This document shows, in pieces, positions 1 to 8,403 of a stretch of DNA of 57,956 bases. Within the stretch, counting starts at the first letter, position 1. Every line of letters begins with the position of its first letter. A program made the position numbers and the translations under genes. The notes under the pieces were generated by a model. It was not told the origin of the DNA. It saw only the letters and a list, made by a program, of their open reading frames with translations, and searched no databases. Source of the stretch: Oscillospiraceae bacterium. Lineage in GTDB: Bacteria > Bacillota > Clostridia > Oscillospirales > Oscillospiraceae. The stretch covers positions 1 through 57,956 of the forward strand of contig JAAWBF010000019.1 in the NCBI GenBank assembly GCA_022792555.1. Reading direction: 5' to 3'.

Positions 1-6
1 TATCAA

Positions 7-1212
7 ATGAACGCTATAAAAGTAAGTCAGGCCGTCATTTTAGCGGGCGGTTATGGGACTCGGCTCAAACCGTTTACCGACAGCAATCCCAAGCCGATGT
101 ATCCCTTTGAAGGAAAGCCGTTTCTGGAATATCTAATTGAGCAGGTATATTCCTTTGGCATTCGAGATATTGTGCTGCTGTTGGGGTATCTGCCAGAAAA
201 GATCACGGATTATTTTGGGGACGGCTCCAAATGGGGGGTACATATCACCTATTCTACCACACCGGTAGAGTACGAAACTGGCCTGCGGTTAAAAACTGCG
301 ACGCCCTTGATTGCGGATGAATTTCTGCTGCTGTACTGTGACAATTACTGTCCGATTGATTTTCGGCAGTTGATGAGCCGCTATGAAGAAAACAACGCCA
401 TGATCCAGTTTACAGCGTATCAGAATCTGGATGGCTATACCAAAAGCAATCTGCATCTTGCAGAAAACGGACTGGTTGAGGTTTACGATAAAAAACGCCT
501 TACGCCTGGCTTGCAGGGGGTTGATATTGGCTATGCCATTGTCAACAAGAAGGTGTTTGAGCTGCTGCCCGAAGAAAACCACAATTTCGAGGCGGTTGTC
601 TACCCGGCCTTGGTAGCACAAAAGAAACTCTATGCCAGCGTGACCCAGCATCGATATTATTCTGTGGGCTCCTGGGAGCGGATCGAACTGACCAAAGGCT
701 TTTTTCAGCCTAAAAAGGTGATCTTTTTGGATCGGGACGGTACGCTGAATGTCCGTCCGCCCCGTGCGTGTTATATCGAAAAACCAGAGGATTTTGTCTG
801 GCTGCCGGGGGCAAAGGAAGCAATAAAAACGCTAAAAGATGCGGGTTATTTTATTATCCTGATTTCCAACCAGCCAGGTATTGCCCGCGGGAATCTTACG
901 GAAGAAACGCTGGCGGCGATTCATGAGAAAATGCAGCAAGATCTGCGGGAGATTGGAGCGGAGATCGATAAAATCTACTACTGCCCACACAATTGGGATG
1001 ATGGCTGTACTTGTCGCAAGCCAAAGCCGGGCATGTTTTTCCAGGCGCAGAAAGAGTTCAATCTGGATTTGACAAAATGCGTTATGATTGGGGACGATGA
1101 GCGGGACATGGAGGCTGGAAAGGCCGCAGGGTGTACATGTTGGCTAATAGACAATAATATGTCCTTAGAAAGAGTAGTGTATAAGTATTTAAGTGAGGGA
1201 GTGTCATGTTAG
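7..1212 (+). CDS. Bifunctional sugar-phosphate nucleotidyltransferase (HddC-like) / D-glycero-D-manno-heptose-1,7-bisphosphate phosphatase (GmhB-like HAD)
   Basis: N-terminal AVILAGGYGTRLKPFT...NPKPM nucleotidyltransferase signature; C-terminal VIFLDRDGTLN HAD motif with GmhB-type Cys/His loop YCPHNWDDGCTCRKPKPG. Confidence 0.9.
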   Translation: MNAIKVSQAVILAGGYGTRLKPFTDSNPKPMYPFEGKPFLEYLIEQVYSFGIRDIVLLLGYLPEKITDYFGDGSKWGVHITYSTTPVEYETGLRLKTATPLIADEFLLLYCDNYCPIDFRQLMSRYEENNAMIQFTAYQNLDGYTKSNLHLAENGLVEVYDKKRLTPGLQGVDIGYAIVNKKVFELLPEENHNFEAVVYPALVAQKKLYASVTQHRYYSVGSWERIELTKGFFQPKKVIFLDRDGTLNVRPPRACYIEKPEDFVWLPGAKEAIKTLKDAGYFIILISNQPGIARGNLTEETLAAIHEKMQQDLREIGAEIDKIYYCPHNWDDGCTCRKPKPGMFFQAQKEFNLDLTKCVMIGDDERDMEAGKAAGCTCWLIDNNMSLERVVYKYLSEGVSC

Positions 1213-2285
1213 TATTAGACAGACAAGCAGATAGGATCCTTTGGCTAGATATGCTTCGTGTTGTATCGTGCATTTGCGTTATTGGCCTACATGTGTTGGG
1301 CGGGCAATGGTATGTTACCGATCTATATGGAGATCAATGGTCGATAATCAACGAATACCGTGCAGTGTTTCAGTTTGCTGTCCCAACTTTCCTAATGATA
1401 AGCGGTTATCTGAATATAAAGTCAGCGAATATAAGTATTACTTTCTATATGCGCAAAGCACTATATGTCCTTGGAGTGTATCTTTTTTGGTCTTTTTTCT
1501 ATCTTTTATTAAAAATTCCCTTTGTAGATATTGATCTCGGCAGCATTTCAGGGATATTTTTGCAGGTAGTAGCATGTGATAATCACTTGTGGTATTTGCG
1601 CGTGTACATTTTCCTGCTCTTATTAACGCCTTTCCTAAAAGGAATTGCATTTCATAAAAACGGGAAAAACCTTGTCGAATATTTTTTGGCGCTACTGTTT
1701 GTTCTGGTTTATGTTAGAGAAACTTGGTGTTTGTTTGATTTCCCCGCTTTTAAGTATATTGAGGCACTATTTGCAGGGATGCAGATTGACCACTTAACCG
1801 GTTCGTTAAAATATATTGCTTACTATTTATTGGGATATTATATTGCCGAATATGTTCCAAAGTTAAGCTGGGTGCCATTGCTTGTGACTATAACAGTATT
1901 TTGTGTTACTACAGGGGCGGAATTGAATAGTCATTTTTCAAGAGAAAGTGGTACGCTAGTACAAATATATTCAGACCATTTTTCCTTACCGATATTTTTT
2001 GAATGTTTTACTATTTTTTATATTTTTAGTCATGAACTTTCTAAAATCCAAATCAAAGATAAATGTAAAACTATCATAACATCACTAGCAAAAAGAACGC
2101 CTGGAATCTATCTACTTCATTGGACATTGACGTTTTGTGTAGACCACTTAGGACTCAGTTTGATCCCTAATATTCCTAGTATTCTGATTCCAATATCAGC
2201 TATAGCTATTTTTTTCATGTTCTATCTCATTGTCACAACAATAAATCACATTCCATTTTTCCCTAAAGGTATTCTGTTAGAATAG
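1206..2285 (+). CDS. Acyltransferase-3 family membrane O-acyltransferase
   Basis: RILWLDMLRVVSCICVIGLHV start, about 10 hydrophobic segments, typical of acyltransferase 3; AT-rich; overlaps the preceding stop. Confidence 0.8.
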   Translation: MLVLDRQADRILWLDMLRVVSCICVIGLHVLGGQWYVTDLYGDQWSIINEYRAVFQFAVPTFLMISGYLNIKSANISITFYMRKALYVLGVYLFWSFFYLLLKIPFVDIDLGSISGIFLQVVACDNHLWYLRVYIFLLLLTPFLKGIAFHKNGKNLVEYFLALLFVLVYVRETWCLFDFPAFKYIEALFAGMQIDHLTGSLKYIAYYLLGYYIAEYVPKLSWVPLLVTITVFCVTTGAELNSHFSRESGTLVQIYSDHFSLPIFFECFTIFYIFSHELSKIQIKDKCKTIITSLAKRTPGIYLLHWTLTFCVDHLGLSLIPNIPSILIPISAIAIFFMFYLIVTTINHIPFFPKGILLE

Positions 2286-2296
2286 GAGCTTTCCAC

Positions 2297-3283
2297 ATGA
2301 TCATATCAAAAACCCCTCTCCGCTGTTCGTTTTTTGGCGGTGGGAGCGATTTTCACGACTACTACGAGAACAGCCGCTTCGGTTATGGCTCGACAATCAG
2401 CACGGCGCTGGATATGTATGTATACATCACAGTCAACCGGAATTTTAACCATCAGATCCGTCTGTGCTATTCCGGAAACGAGCTGGTCAACCATGTTGAC
2501 GAGGTGAAGCACAACATCATCCGGGAGGCGCTCCAACTGGCCGGCATTGAAAGCGGCATTGAAATTTTCTATTCCGCCGATATTCCGTTGAGCAGTGCCG
2601 GGATTGGCCTTGCCTCCTCCTCAGCGCTGGCGGTAGGGGTATTGAATGCGCTGCACGCCTACAAAGGAGAGCACGTCAGCCCAGAGCAGCTGGCAAAGGA
2701 GGCGTGTTACATAGAGATTGACCGACTGGGCCAGCAGATCGGCATCCAGGACCAGTACGCCGTGGCTTATGGGGGATTCAAGCGGTATCGGTTCAACCGG
2801 GACGGAAGTGTCACCGTCATGCCGGTTATCTGCGAAAAGGCCCGGCAAAAGAAACTGGAGGACAGCTTGCTGTTATTTTTTACCGGCCTGACCCGCGATT
2901 CCAGAAAAATTCTGGACGAGCAGACCCAGACCATCAGCGAAAAGATGGCCATGCTCGACGGCCTGACGGAGACAGTTGACCGGGTATATGATGCCCTTGT
3001 AACCGGACAGCTAGAGGAATGGGGCAGCGAGCTGGACCGAACCTGGAAGGTCAAAAAACAGTTTGCAGGGGGCATCTCCAATCCCGTGATTGACGGGATG
3101 TATGACGCGGCCCGGCAGGCTGGCGCCCTGGGCGGCAAAATCCTTGGGGCAGGGGGCGGTGGATTTCTGTTGCTCTATGTGCCGATAGACCGGCAGCCGG
3201 CAGTACGGCAGGTACTCCGTGACTACCGTGAGGTCCCGTTCCATTTTGAGCCACAGGGAAGTCATATCATTTTTTCCGACTGA
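2297..3283 (+). CDS. hddA: GHMP kinase, D-glycero-alpha-D-manno-heptose-7-phosphate kinase-like (HddA)
   Basis: RCSFFGGGSDFHDYY, PLSSAGIGLASSSALAVG, LGGKILGAGGGGFLLLY. Confidence 0.85.
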   Translation: MIISKTPLRCSFFGGGSDFHDYYENSRFGYGSTISTALDMYVYITVNRNFNHQIRLCYSGNELVNHVDEVKHNIIREALQLAGIESGIEIFYSADIPLSSAGIGLASSSALAVGVLNALHAYKGEHVSPEQLAKEACYIEIDRLGQQIGIQDQYAVAYGGFKRYRFNRDGSVTVMPVICEKARQKKLEDSLLLFFTGLTRDSRKILDEQTQTISEKMAMLDGLTETVDRVYDALVTGQLEEWGSELDRTWKVKKQFAGGISNPVIDGMYDAARQAGALGGKILGAGGGGFLLLYVPIDRQPAVRQVLRDYREVPFHFEPQGSHIIFSD

Positions 3284-3298
3284 AAGGACGAACTGCCA

Positions 3299-3889
3299 AT
3301 GAATGATTACAAGCCCCAAATTCAGTCCTACCTAGAGCATGAGATTGCGGTTCTCCAGGCCCTGGACACTGGGGAGATTAACCGCGTGCTCAACCTCCTG
3401 GAGCAGGTGTTGGAGCGAGAGACGACCATCTACATATTTGGCAATGGGGGCAGTGCCGCAACGGCCTCTCATTACCAAAATGACTTCAACAAGGGCATTT
3501 CGGAGTATACCAAGAAAAAATTCCATTTTTGCTGTTTGAATGACAATGTGGCCACGCTAATGGCCATAGCGAATGATATCAGCTATGATGAAATATTTCG
3601 GTTCCAGCTGGAGGGCCGTCTGCGGCCTGGAGATCTTGTGATCGCCATTTCCGGAAGCGGAAATTCCGCCAATGTAGTGAACGCGGTTGAGTACGCCAAA
3701 CAGCATGGCAATCAGATCGTGGGGATCACAGGCTACGACGGCGGGAAACTGCGCCAGCTGGCGGATTACTCCCTCCACGCGCCGGTGAACAGTATGCAGA
3801 TCACCGAGGATATCCATATGATTTTTGACCATCTGATGATGAGTGTATTTTACAAAACCATGTGTGGAAAAGAGCACTTGAAAGGTTGA
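3299..3889 (+). CDS. gmhA: SIS-domain phosphoheptose isomerase (GmhA-like)
   Basis: IYIFGNGGSAATASHYQNDFNKG and ISGSGNSANVVNAVEYAK motifs. Confidence 0.85.
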   Translation: MNDYKPQIQSYLEHEIAVLQALDTGEINRVLNLLEQVLERETTIYIFGNGGSAATASHYQNDFNKGISEYTKKKFHFCCLNDNVATLMAIANDISYDEIFRFQLEGRLRPGDLVIAISGSGNSANVVNAVEYAKQHGNQIVGITGYDGGKLRQLADYSLHAPVNSMQITEDIHMIFDHLMMSVFYKTMCGKEHLKG

Positions 3890-3894
3890 GCGCC

Positions 3895-4926
3895 ATGAGC
3901 AGAATTTTAGTGACAGGGGCGGCGGGGTTTATTGGATCACAGCTGGCCCATGACCTTTGGCAGCGGGGAGAGCAGGTCGTCCTATTGGATAATTTCTCCT
4001 ATGGTCTGGAGGACAATCTGATCTTTGATGACCATAATTTCCGGCAGGAGATCCTGCGGGAGGATATCTGTGACCGCCCCATGCTGGACAAGCTGTTTTC
4101 AGAGCAGAACTTCGATTATGTCTACCACATTGCGGCCATCACGCCGCTGCCAGACTGCCAGGTCGATCCGGGCAAGGCGGCAGAGGTCAATGTGGCGGGT
4201 ACAGTAAATATACTGGAGGCTGCGCGGAAATACGGGGTAAAAAAGGTGATATTTGCAAGCACCTCCGCTGTGTACGAAAACTGTACCCAATTTCCCACAA
4301 CGGAATCGGATGTCCAGCATACCACGCTGGTCTATTCTACCTGCAAATATACCGCAGAGCAGTTCTGCCAGGCATTTTCCGAGGTGTACGGCCTGCCTGT
4401 GACCGTCTTGCGGTTTGCCAATGTGTATGGCCCGCACATCGACTGCCTGCGCACCCAGCCTCCGGTAGTCGGCTATATCATCCGTGAGCTGTATTACGGG
4501 AGAACGCCAGTCATGCACTCTGATGGGGAGCAGCGGCGTGATTTCGTCTATGTGGACGACCTGATCGACCTGGCATTGCGGGTACAGCGGGGAAGTGGAT
4601 TTGACATTGTCAACGTATCCACCAACCGGACCTGGTCCATCAATGAAATTTACAATACCATCGCGGCAATCATGGACCGGAGCGACTGCCCGCTGGAACG
4701 GGCGGCTGTATCGCACTATTGGTACCGTTATCCGGCTTTGTATGAGGGGGCTTACCGGATCTCAGACCAGGTGTTGGCCAATGAGGTCAACAAGCATACC
4801 GAGTGCAGCAATGTCTTGGCGCAGGAGAAGTACGGCTGGACGCCTCAGACTACATTGGAGGCGGGACTGCGTGCTACGGTGGAGTTTTCGATTCAGGTAC
4901 TGGAAAAAGCGGGGCGCCATCCATGA
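3895..4926 (+). CDS. NAD-dependent epimerase/dehydratase (extended SDR)
   Basis: MSRILVTGAAGFIGSQLA; YSTCKYTAEQF; internal start 3895 chosen. Confidence 0.88.
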   Translation: MSRILVTGAAGFIGSQLAHDLWQRGEQVVLLDNFSYGLEDNLIFDDHNFRQEILREDICDRPMLDKLFSEQNFDYVYHIAAITPLPDCQVDPGKAAEVNVAGTVNILEAARKYGVKKVIFASTSAVYENCTQFPTTESDVQHTTLVYSTCKYTAEQFCQAFSEVYGLPVTVLRFANVYGPHIDCLRTQPPVVGYIIRELYYGRTPVMHSDGEQRRDFVYVDDLIDLALRVQRGSGFDIVNVSTNRTWSINEIYNTIAAIMDRSDCPLERAAVSHYWYRYPALYEGAYRISDQVLANEVNKHTECSNVLAQEKYGWTPQTTLEAGLRATVEFSIQVLEKAGRHP

Positions 4927-6344
4927 TCCTGAAATTTGAACTGCTGGTAAAGGTGGCGGCAGTCCTGCTGGTTGGCTGGTGCCTGTTCCGGGTAACAGCT
5001 CCGGGACGGCGGAAGCGCTTTTTCCCGCTGCTTCTTCTGGCATGTATAGTTGGTACTCTGATCGGGTGGTATACCTGTTCGCTGCTGCCCAACATGACAG
5101 AACCGATTACTATTACCGCAGAAGGTACACAAAATGAGGGGGCTTCCTATCACCAAATCGCGGTATCTGGCTTTTCGTGCGATGGTGTAGAGCTCCCGGC
5201 AGTGGGGACAACCGAAGGACTGTGGCGCACCGAATCTGACGGATTGTGGTGGGTAGAGCAGGGGGACAGCCGCTGGATTGAGGGCATGACGCAGAGCGTC
5301 TCCTTTCAAATTCCGGTCGGCTGGGAACGGTATGTCCTGTTTCATGCAGGACCAGATTACGGAATCGCATCTGTCGCTTTCGCAGGGGAGGTATATCAGG
5401 CAGATACCTATGCCCCTGAGCCAGACACGATTGTTCTGCGGCTCCCTGAGACCCCTTCGCTGGTCCTGCTCCAGAACAGTCTGCTGCGCTGTGCGCTGTT
5501 TGCCGTTCTGGCTGCGCTGTGCACGGCCCTGCCCTATGGATGTGTCCTCATTGTAACGGACAATGGGGCGAGCTCGCTCCAGGACAAGCTCCATAAATAC
5601 CGCTTTCTGTTTGAAGAGCTGGTACACCGCGATTTTACAAAAAAATATAAACGCACTGCGCTGGGTATGGCGTGGAGCGTCCTGCTACCGCTGTTGCAGC
5701 TACTGGTGTTATATGTGGTGTTCTCTGCGATTTTCGCGTCCGACATCCCCCATTATGTGACCTATCTGTTTTCCGGTCAGCTCGCCTACAACTATTTTGT
5801 AGAGGCGACTAATCAGGGGATGAGTGCGTTGCTGGAGAATGCGCCAATTTTTACAAAGGTCAATTTACCAAAGTATCTGTTTGTCTTTTCCAAAAATATC
5901 TCCTCTCTCATTAGCTTTCTGTTGACGCTGATCGTGTTTTTTATCTTCTGTTGGTTAGACCAGATCACCTTTTCGTGGAAATTTATTCTGCTGCTCTATC
6001 CCATTGTGTGCCTGGTCCTGTTTAACATCGGCTTTGGCATGATTCTGTCGGCGCTCAACGTATTTTTCCGGGACACACAGTATCTGTACAGCATATTTAC
6101 GACAATTTTGATGTGGTGTTCCGCAATCTTTTTCTCGGTGGATCAATTTTCGCCGACGGCGCAGAAAAATTTCCTGCTCAACCCGGTCTATGTCTATATC
6201 CGGTATTTCCGAATGATTACAATTGAAGGGACGGTACCCTCTATTGGTTACCATTTGTGGGCGTTTGGATATGCGATACTTGCGGTGGTGGTTGGATTTG
6301 CGATCTATAAAAAATATAACCATCGTTTCCTGTACTACGTCTGA
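4923..6344 (+). CDS. ABC-2 type polysaccharide exporter permease with a long N-terminal extension
   Basis: C-terminal ~270 aa is Wzm/TagG-like (FEELVHRDFTKKYKRTALGMAWSVLLPLLQLLVLYVVFSAIF); N-terminal ~200 aa has TM segments plus a predicted extracytoplasmic domain; ATGA overlap with the upstream gene. Confidence 0.85.
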   Translation: MILKFELLVKVAAVLLVGWCLFRVTAPGRRKRFFPLLLLACIVGTLIGWYTCSLLPNMTEPITITAEGTQNEGASYHQIAVSGFSCDGVELPAVGTTEGLWRTESDGLWWVEQGDSRWIEGMTQSVSFQIPVGWERYVLFHAGPDYGIASVAFAGEVYQADTYAPEPDTIVLRLPETPSLVLLQNSLLRCALFAVLAALCTALPYGCVLIVTDNGASSLQDKLHKYRFLFEELVHRDFTKKYKRTALGMAWSVLLPLLQLLVLYVVFSAIFASDIPHYVTYLFSGQLAYNYFVEATNQGMSALLENAPIFTKVNLPKYLFVFSKNISSLISFLLTLIVFFIFCWLDQITFSWKFILLLYPIVCLVLFNIGFGMILSALNVFFRDTQYLYSIFTTILMWCSAIFFSVDQFSPTAQKNFLLNPVYVYIRYFRMITIEGTVPSIGYHLWAFGYAILAVVVGFAIYKKYNHRFLYYV

Positions 6345-6356
6345 GGAGTGGGGCCG

Positions 6357-7103
6357 ATGAAAAAAATGATAGAGGTAACCGATGTCTCCATCCGGTACAT
6401 GCTGGGAGACTTTAAGGAGATCGGCATCAAGGAGTGGGTCATGCGCCACCTGAAGGGTAACTATCACCTGGAGGAATTTTATGCGAACGAGGGCGTCACC
6501 TTTTCTATCGACCAAGGGGATATGCTGGGGATCATTGGGACCAACGGCGCGGGAAAATCGACTCTATTAAAGGCGATCAGCGGTATTATGCTGCCTACGA
6601 AGGGCACGATCCGTGTCAATGGCACCATCGCGGCCCTGCTTGAATTGGGATCGGGCTTTGACGGTGATCTGACGGTGCTGGAAAACACCTATCTGCGGGG
6701 CGCGATGCTGGGTTATACACGAAAATTCATGGATGAGAAGTATGACGCGATCATCGCGTTTGCGGAGCTCCAGGACTTTCAAGATCGGCCCTTTAAGCAG
6801 CTCTCTTCCGGGATGCAGTCCCGGCTGGCTTTTTCTATCGCCTGCCTGGTGCAGCCGGAGATCTTGATTTTGGATGAGGTGCTGTCAGTGGGTGACGGCG
6901 CATTCCGCAAAAAAAGCGAGGCAAAAATGTGTGAGATCATTCAGGGCGGAGCGACAACGATTTTGGTCTCCCATTCCCTTGGACAGATCCGATCCATGTG
7001 TAACAAGGTGTTGTGGCTACATAAAGGGCATCAGGTGGCTTTTGGCGCAGCAGAGGAAATCTGTGACCGCTATCAGGCTCTTTTGGATCAAATGGCGGAT
7101 TGA
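6357..7103 (+). CDS. ABC transporter ATP-binding protein, Wzt/TagH-like, no C-terminal carbohydrate-binding domain
   Basis: Walker A GTNGAGKST, LSSGMQSRLAFSIA signature, Walker B ILILDEVLSVGD. Confidence 0.9.
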   Translation: MKKMIEVTDVSIRYMLGDFKEIGIKEWVMRHLKGNYHLEEFYANEGVTFSIDQGDMLGIIGTNGAGKSTLLKAISGIMLPTKGTIRVNGTIAALLELGSGFDGDLTVLENTYLRGAMLGYTRKFMDEKYDAIIAFAELQDFQDRPFKQLSSGMQSRLAFSIACLVQPEILILDEVLSVGDGAFRKKSEAKMCEIIQGGATTILVSHSLGQIRSMCNKVLWLHKGHQVAFGAAEEICDRYQALLDQMAD

Positions 7104-7142
7104 CAAAGAAAAACGATTCCATTCTACAACGGGGAGGTTCCC

Positions 7143-7730
7143 ATGATCAATTATTTCAGCAGGCTTCTGGATACTATCACGGAGTCGGTCACATCAATGG
7201 ATGAGACAGTATTCCGTCAGCTGGTAGACGAGTGTGCAGGAGTTCTGGAGCGAGGAAACAAAATCATTGTAAGTGGACTTGGAAAAAACGTGCCCGTGTG
7301 TGAAAAGTTTGTCGGGACGATGAACTCTCTAGGACAAAACGCGGTGTTTATGAATACAAACAGCGCAGTACATGGCGATCTGGGCATGGTGAAGCAGGAC
7401 GATCTGGTGATCATCTTGACCAAGAGCGGTGAAACTGTAGAATCTATTTATTTAACACAGCTGTTGAAACAACGAAATGTGGATCTCTGGCTGCTCTCCT
7501 TCCGACCGGAAAGCACACTGACCCATGAAATTCCCAAGCAGTTAATCTTACATCTGGAACACGAGGGCGACCTGTGGGATATTGTCCCCAATAATTCTAC
7601 CACCATCAACCTGATCGTCCTGCAAGGGGTCGCGATTGAACTTGCAAAGCGCAGGGGAGTTACCCTTCAGGATTTCCGGCAAAACCACCCAGGCGGATTT
7701 ATCGGAGCGTATCTAAACCAGCTTTCCTAG
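7143..7730 (+). CDS. SIS-domain sugar-phosphate isomerase (KpsF/GutQ-like, no CBS domains)
   Basis: IIVSGLGKNVPVCEKFVGTMNSLG; HGDLGMVKQDDLVIILTKSGET; RQNHPGG. Confidence 0.8.
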   Translation: MINYFSRLLDTITESVTSMDETVFRQLVDECAGVLERGNKIIVSGLGKNVPVCEKFVGTMNSLGQNAVFMNTNSAVHGDLGMVKQDDLVIILTKSGETVESIYLTQLLKQRNVDLWLLSFRPESTLTHEIPKQLILHLEHEGDLWDIVPNNSTTINLIVLQGVAIELAKRRGVTLQDFRQNHPGGFIGAYLNQLS

Positions 7731-7742
7731 ATATGATATCAG

Positions 7743-7773
7743 TGTTTCCCGGCGTACATACCGCCGGGAAACA
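7743..7773. terminator. Stem-loop, probable terminator of the heptose operon
   Basis: TGTTTCCCGGCG-TACATAC-CGCCGGGAAACA, 12-bp perfect stem just after the last operon gene. Confidence 0.6.
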
Positions 7774-7958
7774 TACTTTATTCACAAGGGGCAGTTCGTA
7801 TGGCCGCCCTTATGGCCTGAGGTGGAACTGGACTTGTAGGGGCCGCTGTCCTCAGCTGTCCTAAATTGGATAAACATGGAATATCTGTGTAAAGAGGATT
7901 TCTAGTTGCAAGAAGGTCTTACCCGTGGTAAAATGACAAAAAACGAATATCACCATGC

Positions 7959-8402
7959 GCTCCGAGCAAAAGTATCTAAGGGGACTTAGAACCTGTATTC
8001 ACAATCTCAAGCGCCGTCTGGATGAGTCTAGTTTCTGCCGTTCTGCGTTAAATTTTCTTGCAATCTACCCAGGATTCCTGCGAAAATTTGCCTCCGCAGC
8101 GTGAAGCAAATGTGCCAATGGCACATTTGTAGCGTAGGCCAGCACAGCTATGCTGGGCTGGGGGAACCCAAGGAGGCGCAGAAGTCTTTGGGGATTGAAC
8201 ACTAAATCCCTCACCCAGACAGCATTTTCGATTATAAATACAGGTTCTTACCTAGGATACCGCGCCAATGGGTTGGACTGGAAACGGGCTGGCCTTCCGT
8301 CTTTGAAAAGGGGTGCTTCCGCTGGAAGGGATTATGTTGCCCGAAGGTTTCAGTTTGTCAGGAAGTACTGTCAGAAGACGGGACTTCCATTTTTTGTTTT
8401 TT
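7959..8402 (+). promoter_or_regulatory. Candidate Moco (molybdenum/tungsten cofactor) riboswitch-type leader interrupted by MITE copy 1, followed by a terminator hairpin
   Basis: 8278-8313 matches 14447-14482 (leader of modA) at 29/36 ungapped positions; both precede Mo-related operons; hairpin GGAAGT(8361-8366)/ACTTCC(8383-8388) plus T-tract 8389-8402. Confidence 0.45.
7989..8247. mobile_element. MITE-like element, copy 1 (259 bp)
   Basis: Terminal inverted repeats GAACCTGTATTCACAATC... / ...GATTATAAATACAGGTTC (30/38 matches over the outer 38 bp) flanked by direct TTA at 7986-7988 and 8248-8250; no transposase ORF. Confidence 0.8.
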
Positions 8403-8403
8403 A

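Noticed and set aside
7740-7985. Possible transposase remnant between the heptose operon and MITE copy 1
   Set aside because: No frame shows a recognisable transposase motif; only short interrupted frames.
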